From the NCBI GenBank assembly GCA_914767715.1, contig OU612068.1, positions 308,001-372,000 on the forward strand: DNA of 64,000 nucleotides, written 5' to 3'. How positions within the stretch are numbered: the stretch's first letter is position 1; the number at the start of each line of letters is the position of its first letter. This DNA comes from Membranipora membranacea. Taxonomy: Eukaryota > Bryozoa > Gymnolaemata > Cheilostomatida > Membraniporidae. The position numbers and the translations under genes are program-made. A model generated the notes under the pieces. It had not been told where the DNA came from, did not search any database, and saw only the letters and a list, made by a program, of their open reading frames with translations. Below are positions 23,535-35,000 of this stretch, in pieces.

Positions 23535-23824
23535 CCCTTGTGATCGTTGATTCCTCCTGTAGAGTTTAGTAGTATAACTTTGAGAGGTTTAGTATAAGCT
23601 GACAGAGCGTGTGCTCCTTCATCTAGCTGTACTAGTCCTAGTTTACCCTCATCGCTCTCCCCCACACAGGCTATAACTGGTATACTAGAGACGTGTGATG
23701 TCATCCAGTCTAACTGATCTCTGTTTAGTGACTGCAGCCTAATCAACACAGTACACAGTCAGATTAATACAGAACTGAAAACACTGCAGGGTAAACATCA
23801 AATTTAGTAGAGTTTCTCACTCAC

Positions 23825-23918
23825 CATTCCCATTCTCATCAAAAACTTTCATTAGAGCATCCAAATACCAAAATTGTTTCCTAAACCATGTCCCCATGAG
23901 TTGAAAATGGTGCAGACG
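23825..23918 (-). other. EF-hand-like cryptic exon in NAGS intron 5 (copy A)
   Basis: A 94-nt minus-strand segment is bounded by a good acceptor (GTTTCAG) and donor (GTGAGT). In one frame it encodes an amphipathic stretch ending LMKVFDENGNG, whose DxNxNG pattern resembles the start of an EF-hand loop. If spliced between NAGS exons 5 and 6 it would be read in another frame and hit a TAA, so it would act as a poison exon. The same exon is at 32939-33032. It may belong to no gene at all. Confidence 0.35.
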
Positions 23919-24129
23919 CTGAAACAAACAGATCTTTTTTCCACCAATGAACGATTTTCAAGATAGGCCAATTTCAGCTCCGCTTTGCTATGCTGTGTGT
24001 GCCAAAGAGTACCCAAATAGAAAGGACAACTCCGATGATATGCTTAAATTCAAGCTCAAAAAAATTTGTCTAATTTAACCGACACTGTCTTTATGCCTGG
24101 GAGGATGAGGTATATATATGTATATATAT

Positions 24130-25370
24130 ATGGCAGAACACACACGGTGTAGACTGTAGATGCACAGAACACACACGGTGTAGACTGTGGATGCACAGAA
24201 CACACATGTGATGTAGACTGTAGATGCACAGAACACACACGGTGTAGATTGTGGATGCACAGAACACACATGTGATGTAGACTGTAGATGCACAGAACAC
24301 ACACGGTGTAGACTGTGGATGCACAGAACAGACATGTGATGTAGACTGTAGATGCACAGCACACACACGGTGTAGACTGTGGATGCACAGAACACACATG
24401 TGATGTAGACTGTGGATGCACAGAACACACATGTGATGTAGACTGTAGATGCACAGAACACACACGGTGTAGACTGTGGATGCACAGAACACACATGTGA
24501 TGTAGACTGTAGATACACAGAACACACACGGTGTAGACTGTGGATGCACAGAACAGACATGTGATGTAGACAGTAGATGTACAGAACACACACGGTGTAG
24601 ACTGTGGATGCACAGAACACACATGTGATGTAGACTGTAGATGCACAGAACACACACGGTGTAAACTGTGGATGCACAGAACAGACATGTGATGTAGACT
24701 GTAGATGCACAGAACACACGGTGTAGACTGTGGATGCACAGAACAGACATGTGATGTAGACTGTAGATGCACAGAACACACACAGTGTAGACTGTGGATG
24801 CACAGAACACACATGTGATGTAGACTGTAGATGCACAGAACACACACGGTGTAGACTGTGGATGCACAGAACAGACATGTGATGTAGACTGTAGATGCAC
24901 AGAACACACGGTGTAGACTGTGGATGCACAGAACAGACATGTGATGTAGACTGTAGATGCACAGAACACACACAGTGTAGACTGTGGATGCACAGAACAC
25001 ACATGTGATGTAGACTGTAGATGCACAGAACACACACGGTGTAGATTGTGGATGCACAGAACACACATGTGATGTAGACTGTAGATGCACAGAACACACA
25101 CGGTGTAGACTGTGGATGCACAGAACAGACATGTGATGTAGACTGTAGATGCACAGAACACACACGGTGTAGACTGTGGATGCACAGAACACACATGTGA
25201 TGTAGACTGTGGATGCACAGAACACACATGTGATGTAGACTGTAGATGCACAGAACACACACGGTGTAGACTGTGGATGCACAGAACACACATGTGATGT
25301 AGACTGTAGATACACAGAACACACACGGTGTAGACTGTGGATGCACAGAACACACATGTGATGTAGACTG
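24130..25370. repeat. About 32/64-bp minisatellite (copy A)
   Basis: An array of a roughly 32-bp monomer (core GTAGACTGTAGATGCACAG), mostly arranged as a 64-bp dimer alternating GTGTAGACTGTGG and GATGTAGACTGTAG forms. All three minus-strand frames are open for over 400 codons only because the unit lacks stops; this is not a gene. The duplication junction lies at its right end. Confidence 0.96.
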
Positions 25371-26306
25371 TAAATAAAAGCTATTTGCGAGAGCCGTAAT
25401 GTTTCTATTTTTATAATTATCTCTTATTGATCTTATCTTAACAGGTGGTAAGGAGAAAGAGAGTACCAAAACCAGCTAAAGGTACACGAGAATGTAACTG
25501 TCGACAAGAGATGATAACTCAACAGATCGGACAGGGCAGATTTACTATGACTCAACAACAAGTGTGTGACGAGTGTCCTAACGTCAAGTAAGTCTGGTGA
25601 TGTCACGGTGATGTCAAGTAAGTCATGTTATGTCAGGGTGTCACTTGTACCTCACAGGCAGAGAATCCATAATCTTAGAATTCTAATTCCACTTTAACGC
25701 TCATATGGCTTATTATTATATCGGAGAATCTTCTTCAGCAAGGAGCTCTTGAAAAATCAAAACGTCCTAATATTCTAGGAGCTGTGTGTGTTTTTATTAT
25801 TCTGTAGGGTATTGTAAGATTCAGTATAAACACCATGAGCGTGGTTCTGAACTGAATTTTCTGTAACAACCGCTAAAGTCATCTCATCATCATTAATGGG
25901 GGCCCTAATAAGAATTTTCTGGTTTTTTTCCACTTATATCAATTAGTTGGCCGGAGTGTCTGATTTTGTCTTAATGAGCAGCTCCACATATAGAGTTTTT
26001 CTCCAGGTGACATATTGTTATGACACTCCTCTCTCTCTCTCTCACACCTACAGATTAGTTACTGAGGAGAGAGTATTAGAAGTAGAGATAGAGCCAGGTA
26101 TGAGAGACGGACAGGAGTATCCATTCGTCGCTGAGGGAGAACCTCACATAGACGGAGAACCAGGAGATCTCAAGTTCAGAATAATGCAAACAAAGCATCC
26201 TAGATTTGAGCGTAGGGGAGAGGATCTATTCACTAATGTTACTCTCTCACTAGTCGAGGCACTTACCGGCTTCGAGTATCATATACCTCATCTAGATGGT
26301 AGAAAG

Positions 26307-26384
26307 GTGAGCCAATCACACCGGGCCAATCACACCGGGCCAATCACACCGGGCCAATCACACCGGGCCAATCACACCGGGCTC
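26307..26384 (+). repeat. 15-bp repeat after DNAJB11 exon 5 (copy B)
   Basis: The unit CCAATCACACCGGGC occurs about five times just after the exon-5 donor. Copy A (17170-17202) has about two. The difference shows that the site changes copy number quickly. Confidence 0.9.
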
Positions 26385-27486
26385 CACCGCCAAACAATAT
26401 ACAAAAAACTGAATTCTTTTTGCCTCAACAAATAAATAGGGCAGGAGTTTAGCGATTGCATAAAAGTAACTCTAAACTGACTCTAAATTTTGCAGAAGGT
26501 ATAGTGATGGTTTGGTAATAATCTCAAGTTTTTTGTTTCACTTATTAATCATTTGTCTGTTTATGCTAATATTATGTTGAGTTATTATGTTAGGTTACTT
26601 GTCATCTTCTGATTGGTCCCTTCAGATGCATGTAGTTCCCTGTCTACCAGGAAGTGCTTTAGTTATATGTGTGTAAAGTGTAATGAGCTGTATACTATAA
26701 TAGCTGAGCTGGTTATAGCTGAGTGAGGCGGCTTTACAGCTACTCATACAAATCATCAACTCAGGTTTTATTTATTCTACTAAAGTCTACTGCACATGAG
26801 TAACTTAGGTTGATAGAGATCATACTGTGACATGTAAGTGTCACTATGGCATACTGTTAGGCCGTAATATAGCTAAACTAACACCTCATAATAAACAAAA
26901 CCCTGGTCCTCAACAGCAGGTAAAAATAACCAGTCAGAGTGAGGAGATAGTGAGCTCCTGTCTCAGCCTATATCTCAGCCTATATCTCAGCCTATATCTC
27001 AGCTCACTATTTATTAACCAGGTGAAAGTAACTCGAGAGAAGGTGACATGGCCAGGAGCTAAGATAAGAAAATCAGGAGAAGGAATGCCTAACTATGAGA
27101 ACAATAATGTCAAAGGATCTCTATATATTACATTCGATGTACAGTTCCCAAAAATAGAATTTAGCGAAGAGGAAAAGAAATGTAAGTAATGGCTAATATA
27201 TTCTTGTTCACGGATGGTTATATGAATTATTGACCTTATGACCCGGGAGATTGGCAGTCCTGTCACCTGTCACCTTAACAATGTACATTATATTTTATTC
27301 AATCGAAATATCAACTTCCTATAAGTTCTACTAGGCCTTCAGAGCAGGGCTGCTCCTGACTATAAGTTGTTCAATTGTTAATCCCCCAAAGTAGTTTTAT
27401 GCAACCCTTAATCTCCTGCACCTGTCGACTGACTGATGGTGGCCATCAATACTGCGTAGGTTGACATGCTTGTTTTCAAGATAGGA

Positions 27487-27786
27487 TTAAGATGAGGTCA
27501 ACAATTTGTCTTCGATATAATCACAATCCACAAATCATTTGTTTGCCTCAAGGTTAGCTAAAAAATAATCATGAAATCTGTCTTGACAATCCATTATAAT
27601 ATACTTCTGAATAATGCTGATGACAGTCCATACAATTAAGGTTATTTTGAGCACTTTTATTGGCATTTGATGTCGACCTTTGTGATCATGCTTCCCATAT
27701 AATGCCGAAAAAAGAAGTGGAATCAATAAACGAAATAAAAGGACATATTTGACAGATTTGGTCCTTTAATATTCCTGTTTTCTCCA
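27487..27786. mobile_element. 300-bp segment specific to copy B
   Basis: Sequence absent from the matching place in copy A (between GATAGGA and TTTGTTAACTC, near 18300). It is AT-rich, without a clear ORF or terminal repeats. Either an insertion in B or a deletion in A. Confidence 0.5.
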
Positions 27787-27894
27787 TTTGTTAACTCACT
27801 GCTTTTATTTCTTATTGTAGTATTAGAATCAGTCCTCGGACCAAAGTATGAGAACTTTAAGAGTCGGTCGTATAACGGACTCCAGGGCTTCTGA

Positions 27895-29061
27895 CCGGGA
27901 CAACTCCTCACTTAGGAAATTCATCGTCATACTATCAAAGTATCCATCCAGGCATAACGTGCAAAGCTGTTCAAATTAGTTATTATACATTAACAGTGTA
28001 TAAATGTTTTCAAAGCTCAAAAAACTTAAAAGAAGGCATGTAAATCATTGATATATAACTGTATATTTCTGAGCTGGTTGTAGCTACCCACACAGTGTAT
28101 TGTTCTGTGTGACAGCCGCTCAAGTATTACCATGTTTATTATCGATCCTCTGATAAGCACTCTGTTCTCGTAGCCATAATTGACTGCTGATAGATGATGT
28201 GTACTCTAAATTCTCAGTGTGTGCATTTTTTCGTTTCTATGAAGATTTGAAGTTTATCTCAAACCTTTGCCTACAGCTAGTATATTGTCAATGTTCACAA
28301 AGCAAGAACTTAACTCATCCGCAATCAATTATAGCTGAACATTTTCCATCACAGAGTAGAAAATCACCGATATCATTTCAGACTTAAAAGTAAATAGCAT
28401 GGTAAATGATGCATAGTTAAAGGATATAAGTAATGTATTTATTTTGTTGATGTATAGATTGAAGAATATTTTCAATATAAACACACAAGGAGATTGCTGT
28501 CTAAATCATATCATATGCATGGAATGTTTGTACCAGAAATCAATCAGACTTATAACAGAGATACACGATTCAGACATGTACGGGGATATATAGTCCTCAG
28601 ACAAGCTGCTAACAGTCAAATGAGTGAGATAACTTTTAAAAGGAAAAATTGCAATTGATAAAAAAAATACTTGGATTAGGCAATGCTGGGTAGCTGGTTT
28701 ATGTATATTATTTGGCATGTAGGTATTTATCTAGATGATATATTGACTAATATTGACGACTAAATATTAATCTGCTGGTGTATCAACTACAAGTAGAATT
28801 TAATGGTGCAGAACATTACAAGGTTCGATGATGTAGAAGTGATTCAAATGAGGAGGAAGTGATGTCCTAATAGTTGATACAGATTACTAATGTATACCAG
28901 TAACTGTACAGCAGTAGCTTGGTTGTGTTATGACATGAGGGAGCCTGTTTCCTTGTTAGTTGTAAGACATAAAGTAGCTAATTTTTGGTGTTATATTAAT
29001 AAGAGACCCTGAGTTTCAGACTCATGAGGTATTTACAGTGAACAACAGACAGCCAGTTTTG
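27895..29061. other. Intergenic gap, copy B
   Basis: The counterpart of 18408-19554. Nothing coding was seen. It lacks the poly-G run and has a small extra segment at about 28608-28640. Confidence 0.55.
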
Positions 29062-32000
29062 TCACTGAGCTCCTTTTTGTTTTGTAGTCTTGTTTCCTTC
29101 ACCTTCATCAACAAATGAGTCGGGGCGTGTCTCGCACTCTTCCACTAATGCGTGTAAATCCTGTGCACTCATCCCATACCTGTAAAATGAGAATACAGGC
29201 TAATATACACTTGATTGCGATGTTCATTGTGGTGAATTTGAGCTGTGTAGTACGGCACGAGGGGCGGCTGCCTTGACAATTGGACTCTAAACTGATCACA
29301 AACAGTTGACAAGCAAACCCCCCCCCCCCACGTACACTGGTTTGACTTAGACTTAGTAGTAATTAGGTGGCTACTTGTTGCAGTGAATCAACGAAGAAAT
29401 AGCTGCCTCCAGTGACAGTGAACTAACATCAATTATGTCAGTGTGTGCTGATAACCTTGTCACACAATAAACACATGCTGCTGGGGCCGGCTATAAGGAG
29501 GCTATAAGGAGGCTGTAGGCCTACTAGAGAAAGCCTTGAAGCAGCGCTCGACACATGGTTTTCATCTGGAGAACTGCGTGCAGTGGTATGCACACTACTG
29601 TATGTTACATCTCACACCAAAGGGATATACATGCTCAAGATCCCAATACCTTTTATCCAAAGTTAGGACCAGCTTCATACCGGATAGCATTATGATATTA
29701 AACAACAGAGGCATTCCTACACCCTCAATGTGATAGGTCACTTTCTATTATTACCAAATAAATGAATCTTATCTTATAATCAAGTTTCTATACATCTCAT
29801 CTTCCTCAGCAGAATGACCACTTCATTGCATCTCATACATCTATTAATTTGGCTGCAGGCATGAGACGTACAGACAATGCCTCAAACCGTTCTGAGTCTC
29901 TGTTATAGTGATGTAGGGCTCAAACACAAACCTGCGATGTGCTGACATGCTACGGACTGTCTGTTTATTAAAATTTATATTTCTGAAGGCATTTAAAATT
30001 AAAAAGTAACTACTTACCAGAAAACATGGTAGTGGTCAAGCTTAATTATCCCATCGCTTCTGACTTCATACCTGTCAATAAAAATGGTTTTTAAATAAAG
30101 TACCATGTAAACAGAGAGGGGGAGTGGTCTAGGGCCCCTGGCCTATGACATCTGGTACTCAGTCTGAGAAAACCTCAGGTACTCAGTCTGAGAAAACTTT
30201 GTGAATAACGCTGGTCTTGTTCCATTATTTGTACATCATTTCTTTAGTATTGCTAATGCTATGAAATTTAGTCAAACATTTAGCATAATAATGAAAAAAA
30301 GAGTAGTTTAAACAAGGGCTCAGCCAGTAGTCTGCAGACCAGAGTGGCCGCTCGATTAGGACTTCCTCACATACAGTAATATAACTGCAGCAGAGGCAAC
30401 TCACCAGCTGTTGAAGACATTATTAGCCCGAGATCTCCAGAACATATTACTATAATCGTGTTTGAGCTGCTGCCACAAGATCTCACTGTTAAAGTTTCCT
30501 CTCTCTTCTTTAGATACGGCAAACTTATCGAGATAATAAATAGCCGGCAGCGAGGGGAGACAACGTACAATAGCACACGACTTCATATCAAATGTCAGGT
30601 AGATAGACTCTAGTGTATCGGGGAGGTCCCTCCAGTACTCGGCTGAGATGCGACGCTCAAACGAACTGAAACAAATTATATGGGTATAATACACATATAA
30701 AATATAACAACCTGACTTTATGGGTATAAGATTGTGTGAAGGAAATACCTAACGGTAATATCTCTTATTTCCTATCATAACTTTGCCTCCAACCAATAAA
30801 TTTAATCTAATTTTAAGAGTTGTTATACAGCGTCGAAAGAGAGGGCAACTCCCTATAGTCATATTTTATTCACATAGATAATTGAAATCAGAGAGTGTAG
30901 AATTGTTATTGAGGGAGAACAAACCTTTCAACCAGAGCAGGGAGAATACTGGACAGTTTCTTTCCTTGTTTATCTCCAATCTGCACAACGTCATCGAGAC
31001 TTGAGTATCGCTTCACTGGTACCACTTTTTTAAACATTGTTCCAACACCTGAAAAAAATATCAATATTATTCTTAACACAGTAATCCTCGTAAGCTAAGG
31101 GCCAATTCCGTTACTTATATGTTCAAATTTAATCAGGTTAGTATAACTATCATGTCCTTCTATTTGAGTTTCTTAGCTCAATTATAAAGTCTTAGGGATT
31201 TTAGGTTTAGGACCTACTCTTACGATGGTACAAGACAACCGAGTAAGACAACCGAGTAAGACAACCGAGTAAGACAAGTGTGATATTGTTCTTGCGTATA
31301 TATCACTCACATCATGTTATTAAATAGAAAGTTATGAGAAGGTTCTGCTATACAAGGTATGAAGTTTTAGTGTTCTCTGTCAATCTTTGACAATGATATG
31401 ACCTATATGGTGCAACATTCGGAGGGATTACAACCCAGCAAAGAGACAAACATTGTTACGTACAAGAAATCTCTAAAATTGACATAGAGACTAGAGATTA
31501 GAGACTACCAGGATCTGATTTGTTGGACTCTTTCACAGTTGAAACTTGCTGATCAAGATTTCATGGTCAAAGTCGTATTGAAAACAATATAATGTACAAT
31601 TATATACAGTATCTCAACTTCTCCATCAATCAGCATATAATAATGTCTTATACAGCTGACTGTGAGCTGACAGTAAGCTGACCTACTGACCTCTCTGTGT
31701 GAGCAGCTCTGTAAGCACATCCCCAGCTGATGTAATCACATATGAGCTCTTCTTAGGTAACATCTTCAGTATATCACATACTTTACCAAACTGTAATTAA
31801 AATCTCAACTTTAACAAGGGCGCACAACTAACAATACTTCTAAACATAGAATATATAAACACATCCCTTCAAGATTGGAAATTTGTAATATGGGGCCATG
31901 ATTCAAAAACGCTAGACAACTTGTGGAGGGTTCATTTCATTCAGAAAACTTCTTCTCCAGTTAAAATTATCAATCTGAATCTTACATCTACCAATCATCA

Positions 32001-35000
32001 GGATCTCTGCACTACTACTACTATTTGATATACAGGCCATTTCTTATCATTTCATATTTCATAGCTTGAACATCATAACTGGAGGTGAGATAACAGAGTG
32101 ATTGAGTAGAGCACAGCAGCTATAGATAGTGATTGAGTAGAGCACAGCAGCTATAGATAGTGATTATAAGATAAGACTTACTCTGTCAGCGATATCGTCA
32201 TTCCACCACGGCTGACCTTCAAACTTCTGTAACTCAGATTCTCTGGGTAAAAACACGGTAGTTACTCTCTGTAATAAATAACAAATATCATTGTGGGAGC
32301 TATTAATTTGCTTAATCTATGCAGGCAGATTGAGTGCCCTATATTAATCACTTTTTAGATTTTCTTTTGACCACATCATATATGGAAGAGAGAAGAAGAA
32401 GAAGAAGAAGAAGAAGAAGACAGATTAAGACATAATGATATACACGACGAGTAGAGAGTAGACTATGACTAACCCAGATCAAGTTTAATCCAATTGCCTG
32501 CATTGCAGTTGCTCCTTTCCACTGGTCACGCCTGACCAGTGGATCGGGAGCAACTTCGAATGCAGGCAATTGGACCAAACTTGGTTTATGACTCACCTGA
32601 CCCTTGTGACTGTGACTTACCTGACCCTTGTGACTGTGACTTACCTGGCCCTTGTGATCGTTGATTCCTCCTGTAGAGTTTAGTAGTATAACTTTGAGAG
32701 GTTTAGTATAAGCTGACAGAGCGTGTGCTCCTTCATCTAGCTGTACTAGTCCTAGTTTACCCTCTTCACTCTCCCCCACACAGGCTATAACTGGTATACT
32801 AGAGACATGTGATGTCATCCAGTCTAACTGATCTCTGTTTAGTGACTGCAGCCTAATCAACACAGTACACAGTCAGATTAATACACAACTGAAAACACTG
32901 CAGGGTAAACATGAAATTTAGTAGAGTTTCTCACTCACCATTCCCATTCTCATCAAAAACTTTCATTAGAGCATCCAAATACCAAAATTGTTTCCTAAAC
33001 CATGTCCCCATGAGTTGAAAATGGTGCAGACGCTGAAACAAACAGAACTTTTTTCCACCAATGAACGATTTTCAAGATAGGCCAATTTCAGCTCCGATTT
33101 GCTATGCTGTGTGTGCCAAAGAGTACCCAAATAGAAAGGACAACTCCGATGATATGCTTAAATTCAAGCTCAGAAAAATTCGTCTAATTTAGCAGACACT
33201 GTCTTTATGCCTGGGAGGATGAGGTTTATATATATATGGCAGTACACACACGGTGGAGACTGTGGATGTACAGAACACACACGGTGGAGACTGTGGATGT
33301 ACAGAACACACACGGTGTAGACTGTGGATGTACAGAACACAAACGGTGTAGACTGTGGATGTACAGAACACACACGGTGGAGACTGTGGATGTACAGAAC
33401 AGACATGTGATGTAGACTGTAGATGCACAGAACACACACGGTGTAGACTGTGGATATACAGAACACACATGTGATGTAGACTGTAGATGCATAGAACACA
33501 CACGGTGTAGACTGTGGATGTACAGAACAGACATGTGATGTAGACTGTAGATGCATAGAACACACACGGTTGAGACTGTGGATGTACAGAACACACATGT
33601 GATGTAGACTGTAGATGTACAGAACACACACGGTGTAGACTGTGGATGCACAGAACAGACATGTGATGTAGATTGTAGATGCACCGAACACACACGGTGT
33701 AGACTGTGGATGCACAGAACACACATGTGATGTAGACTGTAGATGTACAGAACACACACGATGTAGACTGGAGATGCACAGAACACACATGGTATAGATA
33801 GACTATAGATGTGCAGACCACACGCATGGTTGAGACTGTAGACTTAGTCCCCTATATTATTACGGGAGGGAGGGAGGGAGGGAGGGATTCTTACCTGAAT
33901 GATGAATCTGTGTTGAAGAGATGTCCACCATCAAATACCGGAGTAGTTCTTGTCCCGCACTCCTCAAATCTGTCAACTAGTGTCTTAATATTCCTGTATA
34001 TCTCTTCTCTCTTACACTGAAGATAAACCATACAAATATATAAGATCTGCCTGTAATAAGTTATGTAATTAATATATATCAATCATATCTATATTGAAAG
34101 ATGACTGTCGGTGAGTTTTTGGGGAAAATATGGCAAGTTGAAATGACGATGTTACTTGGATCATAATAAATTTTGTATTATTCAAATATTTGTAACCTTA
34201 GGACGGCGCTGTATAATTTAAGAACCAAATTAAAAATGATTTGGGCACACTGACTTGTGACTGTTTGTTATGTAGAAGTGGTAAGATATCATCAACAATG
34301 TACAAGGCAAGATATCATCAACAATAATAATTAAATACAGTAAAATTTTAAGAGCAGTCATTAACCTAATTCTATGGACTTACACATTAACCTAATTCTA
34401 TGGACTTACACATTAACCTAATCCTATGGACTTACACATTAACCTAATTCTATGGACTTACACATTAACCTAATTCTATGGACTTACACATTAACCTAAT
34501 CCTATGGACTTACACATTAACCTAATCCTATGGACTTACACATTAACCTAATTCTATGGACTTACACATTAACCTAATTCTATGGACTTACACATTAACC
34601 TAATTCTATGGACTTACACATTAACCTAGAATTAATAATACCACTTATATTGATCTTTTCCTACAGCTGGTTGAAATAACATAGGGCCCCCCCCCCCCCT
34701 ACTTATAGTATAGATTATAGATGACCATTTCTTAGCTTATAGGCTTGTAGGCTTATAGATAGATGCAAGTAAAGATATAGATTTATAGATGTTATCAATG
34801 TAAAGATATAGATTTATAGATTTCTTAATGTATCTCTAAAGTGCTGTCAGTGCTGTGTGTCTCCTGTGCTCTCTTTGTGTGTGTATGTATGGTCGTTGTG
34901 TAGCAAAGCAAACATTCAGATATGTTTACAATCTAATGGGTTTTCCCCAGGTTTAAGTTTATAGATTGGGATTCTTAATTTATAGATATTATAGACAGTC

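Larger units (their letters stand above)
19555..23738 (-). pseudogene. NAGS: Orphan NAGS 3' half (exons 6-12, copy A)
   Basis: Seven exons match NAGS exons 6-12 of copy B: 23738-23531, 23142-23056, 22664-22565, 21935-21812, 21552-21289, 20954-20901 and 19672-19555. They encode the end of the kinase-like domain (LKVILLNSTGG), the linker and the acetyltransferase domain (YYLDKFAVS, MFWRSRANNVFNSW). All frames and splice sites are intact. There is one 3-bp in-frame insertion (SLPPAIY against SLPAIY) and a few substitutions (ESDEGKL against ESEEGKL, DGGEGN against DEGEGN). No start exon or promoter lies upstream within this copy, so it is probably an unexpressed partial duplicate. A long NAGS transcript could still splice exon 5 into it. 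It may also be an assembly duplicate of the real 3' end. Confidence 0.88.
16210..25370. repeat. Segmental duplication copy A (9,161 bp)
   Basis: Direct tandem duplication with copy B (25371 to about 33838). It contains DNAJB11 exons 4-7, the intergenic gap, NAGS exons 6-12 and a NAGS-intron minisatellite. Identity by eye is high, with scattered substitutions and small indels. Larger differences are a 373-bp insertion here at 19728-20100, a 300-bp insertion in copy B at 27487-27786, and different array lengths. The junction at 25370/25371 joins the minisatellite to DNAJB11 intron 3 with about 3 bp of microhomology (GTA). Confidence 0.95.
25445..27894 (+). pseudogene. DNAJB11: Orphan DNAJB11 3' half (exons 4-7, copy B)
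   Basis: Four exons match DNAJB11 exons 4-7: 25445-25587, 26054-26306, 27022-27181 and 27821-27894. They encode everything after the Gly/Phe region (from [10 protein letters not shown] to YNGLQGF). Splice sites and frames are intact. Visible coding changes against copy A are mostly synonymous; the last exon has YENFKSRS where copy A has YEKFMSRS. No J-domain, signal-peptide exon or promoter is linked to it. It is probably a silent partial duplicate, an alternative 3' end reachable from exon 3, or an assembly duplicate. Confidence 0.88.
25371..33838. repeat. Segmental duplication copy B
   Basis: Second copy of the 16210-25370 unit. It is shorter mainly because its terminal minisatellite is shorter and it lacks the 373-bp insertion, while it carries a 300-bp segment at 27487-27786 that is absent from copy A. 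It supplies the 3' exons of the complete NAGS gene and holds the orphan DNAJB11 3' half. The right boundary is approximate because it lies in the array. Confidence 0.93.

Noticed and set aside
24056-25469. Three overlapping minus-strand ORFs of 420-464 codons
   Set aside because: They are one stop-free minisatellite read in three frames, lying inside NAGS introns. There is no start context and no non-repeat homology.
33170-33827. Long ORFs of 186-212 codons in the copy B array
   Set aside because: Same minisatellite as above.
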